Source of the DNA: Anaerolineae bacterium | GTDB taxonomy: Bacteria; Chloroflexota; Anaerolineae; Aggregatilineales; Phototrophicaceae | Length of the DNA stretch: 64,000 nucleotides | Assembly (NCBI GenBank): GCA_022842885.1 | Contig: JALHOR010000016.1 | Coordinates: forward strand, 1-64,000 | Reading direction: 5' to 3' | Shown: positions 23,935 to 33,007 of the stretch, one piece after another | Position numbering within the stretch: the first letter of the stretch is position 1 | How the letters are laid out: every line of letters starts with the position of its first letter | The notes under the pieces: generated by a model | The model's database searches: none | Seen by the model: the letters and a program-made list of their open reading frames with translations, nothing else | What the model was told of the DNA's origin: nothing | Program-made: the position numbers and the translations under genes

Positions 23935-26055
23935 ATGTTACCTGAACTGCGCGTTAGCCTTATTTATGGAATAACTGGTTTCATCTGGATTATCATTAGC
24001 GATAGTTTGGTGACATGGCTATTAGGGCAAAAAACCACTTTGCTTGATGTAGGACAAACGCTTAAGGGCATTGGCTTTGTGCTATTTACGACGATATTGT
24101 TATTTTTTCTATTACGAAAAGCATTTAGCAAGCAGCGGCAGCAAGTACAAAAAAGTATTGACCAAGATGCCAAAATACTTAATTTTTTTGCTCACCATCC
24201 CCAACCTATGTGGATTTATGATTTAGCAACCCTTGCCTTCTTGGATGTTAATCAGGCGGCTATCAAAGAATATGGTTATAGCCGGGCTGAGTTTCTGGCA
24301 ATGACACTCAAAGATATTCGCCCCGCCCATGAAATTCCCCGCCTAGAAAAGGTATTAAGCGGTGAGCGCTCCCCGTTGGAATCCTCCGGTATGTGGCTGC
24401 ATCGGCGCAAGAATGGCAGTTTGCTGAATGTGGACATCGTATCTCATCAGATGCAGTATAAAGACTATAAGGCAGTGTTGGTTTTAATCACCAATGTGAC
24501 TGAGCGCCAACAGGCGGAAACCGCCTTGATAGAGAGCGAAAAGCGCCTCATTAGCATCCTATCTAATCTTGATGCTGTTGTTTGGTCGCAAGCGATGCCT
24601 TCCGAAGAATTGGTGTATATGAGTGCGGTGTTGGAAAAGCTAGTCGGGTATTCATCCGATTTATCCCAACCGCCGCCGCTGCTGTGGCAGAAAATCATTC
24701 ATCCCGACGATTGTCTGCGGGTACAAGCTGCCTATGAGCAAATCAAAACCAGCGGCAGCGCCCAACTCGATTATCGCATTTTGCATAAAGATGGCAGCCC
24801 GCGCTGGGTTCATGCTCGCGGTTGGTTGGTTTATGATGATCATGGCGCGGTTATTCGGATTGATGGCATTATCGCTGATGTGACCGCCCGCAAACAAGCT
24901 GAAGAACAACTGACGGCTTACGAAGAACGCCTGAACGGTATCTTAAATAATATTGAGGATATGGTTTGGTCGGCAGAATATGGGACGAATCGCCCAATAT
25001 ATGTGAATAATGCTGTCGCAACGATTTATGGCGTTCCCCCGGCTGAATTTATTGAGCGCCCCCAATTATGGATGGATTTGATTCACCCGGATGATTTGGC
25101 AATCTTTTTGGAGAGCAGCATTATTGCCATGGATGAAGGCTTTCGTACCGTTGAATATCGTATTATCCGTCCTGATAAGCAAATTCGGCATGTGCGTGAC
25201 CGCTTGCGGATTGTAACTGACGATAACGACACGATTATTCGCTTAGATGGCTTCATCACCGATATGACAGCCCTAGATGAGATTGAGAACCGTCGCCGTG
25301 AGACAGAACGGTTGCAGGCAGAATTGCGAAAAGAAAGCGACTTGCGCATCATGCGAAATCAATTTATGTCTATGATTTCACACGATTTTCGTAATCCATT
25401 GGCAGTCATTATTTCGTCTACGGATATTTTGCTGCGGCATTATCAACGTTTAGAGCCAGAAAAACGTGAGGCACAACTACAAAAAATCAAATTGCAAGTT
25501 CAGCGTATGGTCACGTTGTTAGAAGATATTTTGATGCTAACCCGCACCGAAGCCGTGGGCATCCAACTACAAGCCGGGCTTGTAGATGTCGTGGCAATGT
25601 GCCAAGAATTAGTAGATGATGCCCGCCAAAACACGGGGACACAGCATACGATTATTTTTGATACCAGTGCGCCTGCCATGTTCCTCAATGTGGATAGCAA
25701 ACTTCTCCGGCGGGCAATTGCCAACCTGCTCTCTAATGCGCTCAAATACACACCAGCGGGCGGCACAATTCATTTTTCGTTGGTCGCTGCTGAAAATATG
25801 ATGACATTGGCGATTGCCGATACCGGCATTGGCATTCCAGAGCAGGATATCCCCTATTTGTTCGATGCGTTCCGGCGGGCTAACAATGTTGGCAATATTC
25901 CCGGCACTGGTCTGGGCTTGGCAATCACCAAACAAGCCATTGAATTACATAATGGACAAATCACAGTCAGCAGCCAACCGGGACGCGGCACAGAATTTCT
26001 GGTGACATTGCCACAAATATCGTTATCCAACAATACCACTGCCCCAACCCGCTAA
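23935..26055 (+). CDS. Membrane-associated sensor histidine kinase with three PAS domains
   Basis: The 706-residue protein has two N-terminal membrane segments (about 5-32 and 42-62). Three PAS domains follow, at about residues 85-195 (KILNFFAHHPQPMWIYDL), 200-325 (ending with IRIDGIIADVTARKQAEEQL) and 330-450. HisKA has His480-region SMISHDFRNPLAV and the HATPase has LLSNALKYTP, DTGIGIP and GTGLGLAI. It senses a signal through the PAS domains and passes phosphate to a partner regulator. No response regulator gene is adjacent. ATG 23935 is taken. A TTG five codons upstream (23920) is equally open. There is no strong ribosome site at either. Confidence 0.9.
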   Translation: MLPELRVSLIYGITGFIWIIISDSLVTWLLGQKTTLLDVGQTLKGIGFVLFTTILLFFLLRKAFSKQRQQVQKSIDQDAKILNFFAHHPQPMWIYDLATLAFLDVNQAAIKEYGYSRAEFLAMTLKDIRPAHEIPRLEKVLSGERSPLESSGMWLHRRKNGSLLNVDIVSHQMQYKDYKAVLVLITNVTERQQAETALIESEKRLISILSNLDAVVWSQAMPSEELVYMSAVLEKLVGYSSDLSQPPPLLWQKIIHPDDCLRVQAAYEQIKTSGSAQLDYRILHKDGSPRWVHARGWLVYDDHGAVIRIDGIIADVTARKQAEEQLTAYEERLNGILNNIEDMVWSAEYGTNRPIYVNNAVATIYGVPPAEFIERPQLWMDLIHPDDLAIFLESSIIAMDEGFRTVEYRIIRPDKQIRHVRDRLRIVTDDNDTIIRLDGFITDMTALDEIENRRRETERLQAELRKESDLRIMRNQFMSMISHDFRNPLAVIISSTDILLRHYQRLEPEKREAQLQKIKLQVQRMVTLLEDILMLTRTEAVGIQLQAGLVDVVAMCQELVDDARQNTGTQHTIIFDTSAPAMFLNVDSKLLRRAIANLLSNALKYTPAGGTIHFSLVAAENMMTLAIADTGIGIPEQDIPYLFDAFRRANNVGNIPGTGLGLAITKQAIELHNGQITVSSQPGRGTEFLVTLPQISLSNNTTAPTR

Positions 26056-26099
26056 AGCCCTTGGCACACCTTTAAACAAGCCGCTTTCAACAATATACG

Positions 26100-26945
26100 T
26101 TAAATCACATAATTGGGGCTGCGAAGCGTGGTTTCATCAGTAATGATGACGTAGTTGCGGTCACGAATATAGGTCACAGGGTAATCATCGCCCGGTGTGC
26201 CGAATAACGCCAAACGCAGCACAGTATTCGCCCAATCGTATTCGCTGCCATTGCGGCAGTACAGCCGGATATGCTGCGCCGATAAAATCTCGGTCATGCC
26301 CAGTGTATACGCCTCACGGGGAAAATTTTCCAGATTACCACCCACCTGCGCCCGAATTGCATTGATAGTAACCGTAAAATCATTGAGTTTGACGCGCCGT
26401 GTACGACTGGTTTTAATGCCCGGTTCAGGTTCATTAAATGCCACATGCCCATGAATACCGATGCCACCATAACATACATCAATGCCGCCTGCTTGCTGAA
26501 TAATTTCCGGCAACTGATGAAAATTATCTTCATTTGGAAAAAAAACTTGCTCTGGCTTTAAATCGCATTCAGGGTCAAGCCGTCTTAAAAATAATTGGTT
26601 TGCCACCCCCTGAAAACTCAAAGGATGCTGCGGTGATAATATGTTGCCCTGCTCATCACAATATTCATCCATGAAGAAAAACCAGCAGTGCGCCAGCGAA
26701 ATATCCTGTTCGTTAATCATGCGTGCCAGTCGAACATATTGCCCAATGGGACCCACAGGCAAAATCAAACGCAACGGTTGCCCACTGTGCTGCGCCGCCA
26801 AAATATCATCCAGAATATCTTCTGCCATGCGCTGATGTAGGTCATCTACATCGTGGCAAACAATTAAACGCTGCCCGGCACGCTGGCGCACTTCCGCTGG
26901 GGATAATGTCAACAATTCACGAATTTCGATTTTTCGGTTCATCAT
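26100..26945 (-). CDS. NagB-like sugar-phosphate isomerase/deaminase with altered active site
   Basis: The 281-residue protein has the glucosamine-6-phosphate deaminase fold. FMDEY at 92-95 matches the conserved Asp72 region and GIGIHGHVAFNEP at 161-173 the catalytic loop. In E. coli NagB this loop is G-x-x-D-G-H, with Asp141, His143 and Glu148. Here Asp141 is replaced by His165, while the equivalents of His143 (His167) and Glu148 (Glu172) remain. This may change the reaction or substrate. It is the last gene of an operon that also has a phosphodiesterase-like gene, an acyltransferase and a sortase. Tandem ATGs at 26945/26942 leave the exact start open. Confidence 0.8.
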   Translation of the reverse strand: MMNRKIEIRELLTLSPAEVRQRAGQRLIVCHDVDDLHQRMAEDILDDILAAQHSGQPLRLILPVGPIGQYVRLARMINEQDISLAHCWFFFMDEYCDEQGNILSPQHPLSFQGVANQLFLRRLDPECDLKPEQVFFPNEDNFHQLPEIIQQAGGIDVCYGGIGIHGHVAFNEPEPGIKTSRTRRVKLNDFTVTINAIRAQVGGNLENFPREAYTLGMTEILSAQHIRLYCRNGSEYDWANTVLRLALFGTPGDDYPVTYIRDRNYVIITDETTLRSPNYVI

Positions 26946-26952
26946 ATATTTT

Positions 26953-27735
26953 TTAAGTATCCCAAATGCCTGTTGGCACACACCCTTGCCAAGTCGCTGC
27001 CGCGGGCAAGCCTAATGCGCGTGCTATCGTCGGCGCTGTATCCAACAGCGACACTGGCACTTCCAGCATTTTGCCTTTAGCGATGTTGGGTCCGGCAATC
27101 ATCCAAGGAATCGTCATATCTTCCGGGCTATCAGTGCCGTGCGTTTGCTCATGTCCGCCATGATCGGCTTGAATAATCACCGTCGTGGTTTCCGGCATGG
27201 CATGGATAACGCGCCCGGCGAGCGCATCTACCCGCGCCACTTGCGCCAAATAACGCTCACTCATCCAATTGTGGAGATGCCCAGCGACATCAATGCTAGC
27301 AAAATAAATGAACATAAAATCAAACGCTTGCCGCTGGACATATGGGATAGCGGTCTCAGCGATAATATCATCGCCATCCAATTCATAACCGGTGTTGATG
27401 AAAAAGTTGAAATACAATGTCCCGACACTGTTCAAATCACGCAATTGTTCCCAATTGTGGATAAAGCCCGTGCGTTTATCGTGTTCATACAAATGTTCCA
27501 CCAAGCCTTTGGCAGGTGGCTGCGGTTTTTGCCAGATATTCTCGATAATGCCATGCTGCTGGGGTGGCACACTATAAAAAATCGAAGTATGGCACGGCAA
27601 TGTCACCGACGGCATCACCGATTGGGCTTTTAGGGTGGATGCGCCACGCTGCATAAACGTTGTTAAATGCGGCGTGCGTTCCGGTGAGATGGCATCCGGG
27701 CGCAGTCCGTCCAGCATGATTAATACACATGTCAT
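26953..27735 (-). CDS. Alkaline-phosphatase-superfamily phosphodiesterase/pyrophosphatase
   Basis: The 260-residue protein resembles nucleotide pyrophosphatase/phosphodiesterase-type metal hydrolases. The first metal Asp is in LIMLDGLRPDA (residue 9) and the nucleophile Thr in PSVTLPCHTS (about 44). The later metal site is ADHGGHEQTHGTD (about 195-207). It cleaves a phosphate ester or anhydride of unknown identity. Its start overlaps the stop of the acyltransferase gene by four bases and it is followed by the NagB-like gene after seven bases. No signal peptide is present, so it acts in the cytoplasm. Confidence 0.88.
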   Translation of the reverse strand: MTCVLIMLDGLRPDAISPERTPHLTTFMQRGASTLKAQSVMPSVTLPCHTSIFYSVPPQQHGIIENIWQKPQPPAKGLVEHLYEHDKRTGFIHNWEQLRDLNSVGTLYFNFFINTGYELDGDDIIAETAIPYVQRQAFDFMFIYFASIDVAGHLHNWMSERYLAQVARVDALAGRVIHAMPETTTVIIQADHGGHEQTHGTDSPEDMTIPWMIAGPNIAKGKMLEVPVSLLDTAPTIARALGLPAAATWQGCVPTGIWDT

Positions 27736-28361
27736 GATACTGTCTCCGATGTCGGAGCTTCATAGGGACTTTCTTTGAGTGCCAAGTCGTTCATTTTTTC
27801 TGGATGTTTGCCGTTCATGCCATAGTCCAAATAAAAGGCTTTGATTTTTTCAAAATCGGCATGAATATCGCCTGTAGGGGTGATGACCAAGCCTGCACCG
27901 CCGCGTTTGCGCTTATAATCCACATACCCGCACACAATCGGCACGTCAGCAGCTTGGGCGATATAATAAAATCCACTTTTCCAATGAGGGCGTTTGCTGC
28001 GCGTGCCTTCCGGCGTGATTGCCAATATCATGCGATTTTCGGATTTAAGAATATTTGCTAATGTATCTACCATATTTAGTGCGTGTTCGCGGTCAATTGG
28101 GATGCCTCCAATTAAACGAATCAACCACCCAATTGGAAAACGCACCCATTCTTTTTTGATGGTCACATTCGGGCGGCGGCGTGAAACCAAGCCAAGCATC
28201 AAAAAATGATAATAATCCCAATTAGACGTGTGCGGCGACGCCAGAATCACAAATTTATCCAGTTCAGGCAGCACTTTTTCCATGCGCCAGCCTTGTGCAT
28301 ACCAAATTGCCAAGAGTGGCACACGGATAATTTCTAGCAAAATCAGCATTAACATGTTCAT
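27732..28361 (-). CDS. 1-acyl-sn-glycerol-3-phosphate acyltransferase-like (PlsC/LPLAT)
   Basis: The 209-residue protein has the acyltransferase H-x4-D motif as HTSNWD (about residues 44-49) and the PEGTRS motif (about 117-122), preceded by GGIPIDREHA. A hydrophobic N-terminus (MLMLILLEIIRVPLLAIWYA) associates it with the membrane. The HTSNWD form is typical of the GPAT-like or ornithine/lyso-lipid branch found in many bacteria. It transfers a fatty acyl chain to a phospholipid precursor. It overlaps the downstream phosphodiesterase start by four bases and follows a membrane gene by three bases. Confidence 0.9.
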   Translation of the reverse strand: MNMLMLILLEIIRVPLLAIWYAQGWRMEKVLPELDKFVILASPHTSNWDYYHFLMLGLVSRRRPNVTIKKEWVRFPIGWLIRLIGGIPIDREHALNMVDTLANILKSENRMILAITPEGTRSKRPHWKSGFYYIAQAADVPIVCGYVDYKRKRGGAGLVITPTGDIHADFEKIKAFYLDYGMNGKHPEKMNDLALKESPYEAPTSETVS

Positions 28362-28364
28362 GGG

Positions 28365-29069
28365 TTATTCCGTTGTTTCGGGTTGGTCTTGGCGAATATG
28401 GTCATAAAATTTATCCCACGCTTCGGCAAAGTCTTTCTGGCGCTCATAAACCACATGCCCACCGCCGCTGCTCATTTCTGCCGGGGGTGCAGGGGCAAAT
28501 TCTTCTAGGGCTTTTTGCACAAAATTCATGATTTCATATGCCTCTAGCGCCGCGTTCAGCCGATGCCCCGCCCAAGATAATCCCAACATGCCTAAAATGA
28601 TGGCAGCACGCACCAACGGATGCCACTGCATCATAATCACCATCGAACCAAAAAAGGCAGGTAATAAAACGGAGGACAAAATATACGTCAACCGAATTGT
28701 GCCGCGCAGGTGGATTTGTGTCAACTGCTCGACTTGTTCAAAATCGCCGTAGACAACGGCGCTAGCTTCTGTTCGCCGCCGATAGCGCCAAGGGACACTA
28801 CTGCTGGTGGTAACGGCAAAACCGTCATTTTTCGTCGTATACAATTTATAGCGCCGCCCACTGGCATACAAATGATGAAATTTGAGCAAACGCACATCCG
28901 GCTTGGAAAGCGTTTTCAATACCCGGAAACACGCACTCGGCGGAATTGTCACTGTCAAGGTCATACCAGAATGCACGTACCACAAGCGTTTAAGCAACCA
29001 GCGTCCAATGGCACGTAGCCGTAGAAACGGTGTTGGTGATGTTGTGGGAGAAACATCGGGTGCCGTCAT
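28365..29069 (-). CDS. Hypothetical membrane protein of the sortase operon
   Basis: The 234-residue protein has a hydrophilic N-terminal half with basic residues, two adjacent membrane segments near residues 130-170 (LSSVLLPAFFGSMVIMM and AAIILGMLGLSWAGH) and a charged C-terminus. It lies between the sortase and acyltransferase genes with gaps of nine and three bases, so it is translated from the same message. No family is recognised. A role in presenting or modifying envelope components with its neighbours is inferred only. Confidence 0.6.
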   Translation of the reverse strand: MTAPDVSPTTSPTPFLRLRAIGRWLLKRLWYVHSGMTLTVTIPPSACFRVLKTLSKPDVRLLKFHHLYASGRRYKLYTTKNDGFAVTTSSSVPWRYRRRTEASAVVYGDFEQVEQLTQIHLRGTIRLTYILSSVLLPAFFGSMVIMMQWHPLVRAAIILGMLGLSWAGHRLNAALEAYEIMNFVQKALEEFAPAPPAEMSSGGGHVVYERQKDFAEAWDKFYDHIRQDQPETTE

Positions 29070-29078
29070 GACTGCTTC

Positions 29079-29798
29079 TTAGCTCGCTTGTTTGGCAACA
29101 ACAACGATACGTTCTTCATAAGTATCAGAAAAGAAATCATACGCGCCGCAAGTAATTAAAGTTAGCCGATTATCCAGCGTGGGTTTGATAGGTTCTAAAT
29201 CATCGGGTGTCGTCACTTTGATTTCGATTACCTCATAACGCCATTCGTTGCCATTCATTAATACGACGATAAGATTACCTTCTTTTAAATCCCGAATCTT
29301 AGAAAAAACCCCCAAACTGCCATCTGCCATTTCCACATGCCCAGAAAGAACAACATTGCCGCCTTGGTCTAACCACGAAGTGCCTTCCAAATGCCCAACA
29401 TTTTTGCCCAAATTGCTAATATCCCAACTGATGCCATCCAGATACACCTGAATGATATTGGCGTAAATGCCCGCATCCGGGATGAAGATAGCCGTATCTA
29501 CGGGAATGGCTTGCAAGGCAGGATTCGTCGGCACAGTCTCCAAAATAGGCTGGATGGCGGTTAAAGACGCAGCCAATTCCGGCGAAAACGCTGTGGCAGT
29601 GATAACTGGCGGAATCGGCGTTGAGGTCAATACCCCTTCTGGTAGCACGGTTGCGGACGGCAGCGTCGCAGCAGTGATGGGAGCAGAGGGCGCATTGCGC
29701 GAATTATCTATGACAGCAAATGCCACCCCGGCGAGAATCGCCATTACAATCAATAGCAAAAATGGGGGGCGACGACGAGAAACACGGCGACGATACAT
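29079..29798 (-). CDS. Sortase family transpeptidase
   Basis: The 239-residue protein has an N-terminal membrane anchor (residues about 12-30), a long Pro/Thr/Ala-rich linker, and a C-terminal sortase barrel. The catalytic triad reads His154 (SGHVE), Cys217 (LITCGAY) and Arg230 (EERIVVV). Sortases cleave a sorting signal on a surface protein and attach it to a wall acceptor. No LPXTG-like substrate was noticed in the window. The class (D or E-like) cannot be decided. It heads the operon with a -10 TATAAT upstream. Its presence points to a cell envelope that anchors surface proteins. Confidence 0.92.
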   Translation of the reverse strand: MYRRRVSRRRPPFLLLIVMAILAGVAFAVIDNSRNAPSAPITAATLPSATVLPEGVLTSTPIPPVITATAFSPELAASLTAIQPILETVPTNPALQAIPVDTAIFIPDAGIYANIIQVYLDGISWDISNLGKNVGHLEGTSWLDQGGNVVLSGHVEMADGSLGVFSKIRDLKEGNLIVVLMNGNEWRYEVIEIKVTTPDDLEPIKPTLDNRLTLITCGAYDFFSDTYEERIVVVAKQAS

Positions 29799-29841
29799 AA
29801 TTCAATTTCCATCAACACATAACGACGTATTGCTAGCATTG

Positions 29842-29864
29842 ATTATACCGCAATCCTGTACAGG
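29842..29864 (-). promoter_or_regulatory. Promoter -10 and palindrome before the sortase operon
   Basis: On the minus strand TATAAT lies at 29842-29847, 44 bases before the sortase ATG. A perfect 10-bp palindrome CCTGTACAGG (29855-29864) sits just upstream of it in place of a normal -35. The palindrome may be an operator shared with the divergent glpK. Confidence 0.45.
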
Positions 29865-29952
29865 GTTCGTGGGCATTATTTCTGATTTGGCATTTTCGCG
29901 CTATGATTTGGGAACATTGCGAAAAAATCTCTTTTACGAAGGATGTTTGAAT

Positions 29953-31431
29953 ATGACGGAATTTATCTTGACATTGGATGAAGGTACGACTTCGGCACGG
30001 GCGATTGTGTTTAATCAAGCCGGGCAAGTCGTCCGCACAGCGCAGCAGGAATTTACCCAAATTTATCCACAGCCCGGTTGGGTCGAACATAACCCAGAAG
30101 AAATTTGGCAAACGCAACTCAAAGTCGCGCAGCAAGCGGTTCAGAACGCCAATATTGCCGCCATTGGCATCACCAATCAGCGCGAAACTACCGTGATTTG
30201 GGATAGAGAAACGGGCGAACCCATTTATAACGCGATTGTGTGGCAAGATCGCCGTACAGCGGGTTTTTGTGATGAACTGAAAGCAGAAGGTTTTGATAAG
30301 ACGATTTTAGAAAAAACGGGTTTGGTCACGGATGCTTATTTTTCTGGCACAAAAGTCAAATGGTTATTAGATACTGTGCCGGGCGCCCGCGAAAAAGCCG
30401 AAGCAGGCAAATTGGCATTTGGTACGATGGATACCTATCTTATCTGGAAATTGACAGGCGGCAGATTGCACATCACCGATGTCAGCAATGCCAGCCGCAC
30501 GCTGCTGTATGATATTCACAAAAAATGGTGGTCAAACACGATTTTGACGCGCTTTAATATTCCCCATGCCATTTTGCCACAAGTCGTCAGCAGCAGTATG
30601 GTGTATGGCGAAACCGATGCCGCATTGTTCGGGCGAGCGATTCCGATAGCGGGTATCGCAGGCGACCAACAAGCGGCAACATTTGGGCAAGCCTGTTATG
30701 CGCCCGGCTTGGTCAAAAATACGTATGGCACGGGCTGTTTTATGCTGATGAACACAGGCACAGAAGCCGTCGCCAGCAAGAATAATCTGCTCACGACAAT
30801 TGGGTGGCGTATTGGGGAGCAACCGACACAGTATTGTCTGGAAGGCAGCGTGTTCATCGCTGGAGCAGCGATTCAATGGCTGCGCGATTCGCTGAAAATT
30901 ATCAATAGTGCCGCCGAAACCGAAGCCATCGCCCGCAGCATCCCGAATACCGACGGCGTGTATATGGTGCCGGCGTTTGTGGGTCTGGGTGCGCCCTATT
31001 GGGATTCGTATGCGCGTGGCACGATTGTCGGGCTAACACGCGGCAGCGGGCAAGCGCAAATTGTGCGGGCAACCTTAGAAAGCATTGCTTATCAAACCCG
31101 CGATGTGTTGGACGCGATGCAAGCCGATTCTGGGCTGACTTTGCCTGCCTTGCGCGTGGATGGCGGTGCAGTGGTCAATGATTTCCTGATGCAGTTCCAA
31201 GCGGATATTTTGGGTGTTCCCGTGCAGCGTCCGTCTGTGACCGAAACAACGGCATTGGGCGCGGCGTATCTGGCGGGATTAGCGGTGGGCTATTGGTCAT
31301 CGCAAGACGAAATTCAGCAGCAGTGGGCTATCGAAAAAACATTTGAGCCGCAGATGAGCGCCGATGAACGCGCTAGCCTGTATTCAGGTTGGCAGCGTGC
31401 CGTAGACCGGGCGAAAGCGTGGTTGGTGTAA
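29953..31431 (+). CDS. glpK: Glycerol kinase
   Basis: The 492-residue cytoplasmic kinase phosphorylates glycerol to glycerol 3-phosphate with ATP. FGGY-family marks are visible: the phosphate 1 motif [13 protein letters not shown] (normally DQGTTSSR), [22 protein letters not shown], and [16 protein letters not shown] near residues 230-250. ATG 29953 is chosen because AAGGA precedes it and it gives the normal length. The frame is open far upstream but overlaps the divergent sortase. GlpF and GlpD are not nearby. A 10-bp inverted repeat follows the gene. Confidence 0.96.
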   Translation: MTEFILTLDEGTTSARAIVFNQAGQVVRTAQQEFTQIYPQPGWVEHNPEEIWQTQLKVAQQAVQNANIAAIGITNQRETTVIWDRETGEPIYNAIVWQDRRTAGFCDELKAEGFDKTILEKTGLVTDAYFSGTKVKWLLDTVPGAREKAEAGKLAFGTMDTYLIWKLTGGRLHITDVSNASRTLLYDIHKKWWSNTILTRFNIPHAILPQVVSSSMVYGETDAALFGRAIPIAGIAGDQQAATFGQACYAPGLVKNTYGTGCFMLMNTGTEAVASKNNLLTTIGWRIGEQPTQYCLEGSVFIAGAAIQWLRDSLKIINSAAETEAIARSIPNTDGVYMVPAFVGLGAPYWDSYARGTIVGLTRGSGQAQIVRATLESIAYQTRDVLDAMQADSGLTLPALRVDGGAVVNDFLMQFQADILGVPVQRPSVTETTALGAAYLAGLAVGYWSSQDEIQQQWAIEKTFEPQMSADERASLYSGWQRAVDRAKAWLV

Positions 31432-31443
31432 CGGAATAAGGGG

Positions 31444-31473
31444 CTGATAGCTTTCAGCGGTCAGCTATCAGCT
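31444..31473. repeat. Inverted repeat after glpK
   Basis: GCTGATAGCT (31444-31453) and AGCTATCAGC (31464-31473) are perfect ten-base arms with a ten-base loop. No T run follows. It could be a terminator or a repeated palindromic unit. Confidence 0.5.
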
Positions 31474-31545
31474 TCTGATTGTTCTACACAAGAACATATC
31501 CTCAATACCCCAAACACTCATGCCAACATCGTAAATTTTACCCGA

Positions 31546-31974
31546 TTAAATCTTTTTGCACGGGAAAACACCAAGTGCAATCAGCAATTGACGTTCCTGA
31601 ATTCGCTCGTAAGCATTAAGCTGAAGCAGAAAAACTGTAACCCGACCTACCGCTGTTAGAGGCACAATTCTTGCACCCTCCAATCGGAAATGCTCATCCC
31701 AAATTTGAAGACGCGGGTTATAAAGTGGAACAATTGCTTTGTCAGCATCCCAATCCACAGAACTAAGGTCACTGCCTTTGTAACTGTTACACCAATAACA
31801 ACTGAGGCAAAGATTATCGGACTGGGTTACGCCACCATGTTTTTCAGCAATAATATGATCAAGAACAAAATCAATGGCACGGTCTTCATTGCTCATCAAA
31901 CAATATTCGCAACAGCCACTGGCACGTTTGATAACCTCACGTCGTATAGCAGCAGTGATATAAGTGGTACTCAC
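31546..31974 (-). CDS. HNH endonuclease
   Basis: The 142-residue protein has an HNH domain with zinc-binding CEYC at about residues 22-25 and CYWC at about 59-62. Between them is the catalytic VLDHIIAEKHGG segment (DH dyad) and DNLCLSCYWCNSYKG (N and C/K residues). It cleaves DNA by a beta-beta-alpha metal fold. Its start overlaps the stop of the upstream 87-residue gene by four bases (31971-31974). This small arrangement recurs in many bacteria with unknown role; both self-targeting defence and a mobile-element relic are possible. Confidence 0.9.
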   Translation of the reverse strand: MSTTYITAAIRREVIKRASGCCEYCLMSNEDRAIDFVLDHIIAEKHGGVTQSDNLCLSCYWCNSYKGSDLSSVDWDADKAIVPLYNPRLQIWDEHFRLEGARIVPLTAVGRVTVFLLQLNAYERIQERQLLIALGVFPCKKI

Positions 31975-32234
31975 GATTGTGCCTTTATCTTTAACCGCGC
32001 TTTCGCCTTCACAAGCGTAAGCAAATGGTCAATCTGGCGGAATTCTTCCATTTCCGCACGTTCATCAGGGGTGAGGCTGCCTGTTTTGTTTTTTTCTAGC
32101 AAATCGTGCGCCCGTATTTGTAAATCTTCTGGTAAACGATAGCCAGCAATTTCTTCCAACGTGGGTGCTGACCCCAAAAAATCAGTCACAATATCTTTGA
32201 TGGTTTTTTCGGGAATAAAGGTCATCGTATTCAC
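31971..32234 (-). CDS. Hypothetical partner of the HNH endonuclease
   Basis: The 87-residue helical, charged protein (TIKDIVTDFLGSAPTLEEIAGYRLP, then LTPDERAEMEEFRQIDHLLTLVKAKARL) overlaps the HNH gene by ATGA. The composition fits a small antitoxin or adaptor that folds with the nuclease. No DNA-binding helix-turn-helix is obvious. It is inferred to be functionally tied to the nuclease because of the tight overlap. Confidence 0.65.
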   Translation of the reverse strand: MNTMTFIPEKTIKDIVTDFLGSAPTLEEIAGYRLPEDLQIRAHDLLEKNKTGSLTPDERAEMEEFRQIDHLLTLVKAKARLKIKAQS

Positions 32235-32249
32235 TCCAATCTATGAATT

Positions 32250-33005
32250 TCAACATCGCTCCAGCGCCCATGCCAGCACATCCAAACGGCGGATATAATG
32301 CAGCACAGGCGGTGTATCCGGCAACAAAATATCGGCTGCGGCTGCCATCGTATTATTTTCAAGCGTGGCTTCGGCACGCTGCAAGCTCCAAGGTACATGG
32401 TGAATTTGCCCACGATATAACTTACCAGATGCATCGGCGGCATAGAGCGCGTATCGTTCCGTCAGCCAGTATTCCAATGTACCTTTTTGGCTGTAAAAAA
32501 TAGCCGAAGTGGGGCGATATTTTGCTGAAAAATCGGCATTTTTTGCATTGGCATGGGTGCGCTGTGAACGATAGGTGATGCTATCATTTTCGACACCCAT
32601 CGTCATATTCGCGTTGAAATAAGGCAGATGAAACGTGCGGCGGGCAATCGCTACTGCCAGCGGATTGGCAGCATCCAAGCTAAAAAACCATACGCCCGGT
32701 ATGCCATCACGCACAACATATGTCCGAACATTCAATTCTGGGAAACGCGCCGTGAAGGGTACAGGCGGCAATCCACGCAACCGAACATAGTTCATCAAGA
32801 ATGGCACAACACCCAGCCATGCTTGCCCATCAAAAGTGTCGAGTGTGAGACCAGCGGGGAGATGTTTTTGTAGCATTTCAGCGGGAACAACCCAATGCAT
32901 AAAGAGCAAATATTCCCAAGTCTGTGCCATCACCCAAGCCCGGTTTGGCACAGACCACGGGCGATGCGCCACTTGTTGCAATATTTCTCGCGGCGCAGTC
33001 ACCAT
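32250..33005 (-). CDS. DUF2071 (YqjF-like) protein
   Basis: The 251-residue protein matches YqjF/DUF2071 in pattern: MHWVVPAEMLQKHLPAGLTLDTFDGQAWLGVVPF, then LNVRTYVVRDGIPGVWFFSLDA and FHLPYFNANM, and a later GTLEYWLTERYALY. The family is an acetoacetate-decarboxylase-like barrel of unknown role. ATG 33005 is two bases after the Dps stop, so it is co-transcribed with dps. An upstream in-frame ATG exists but would overlap dps. Confidence 0.8.
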   Translation of the reverse strand: MVTAPREILQQVAHRPWSVPNRAWVMAQTWEYLLFMHWVVPAEMLQKHLPAGLTLDTFDGQAWLGVVPFLMNYVRLRGLPPVPFTARFPELNVRTYVVRDGIPGVWFFSLDAANPLAVAIARRTFHLPYFNANMTMGVENDSITYRSQRTHANAKNADFSAKYRPTSAIFYSQKGTLEYWLTERYALYAADASGKLYRGQIHHVPWSLQRAEATLENNTMAAAADILLPDTPPVLHYIRRLDVLAWALERC

Positions 33006-33007
33006 TG

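Noticed and set aside
29467-29952. Long upstream extension of the glpK frame
   Set aside because: Opposite the sortase gene, and glycerol kinase begins at 29953 with a ribosome site.
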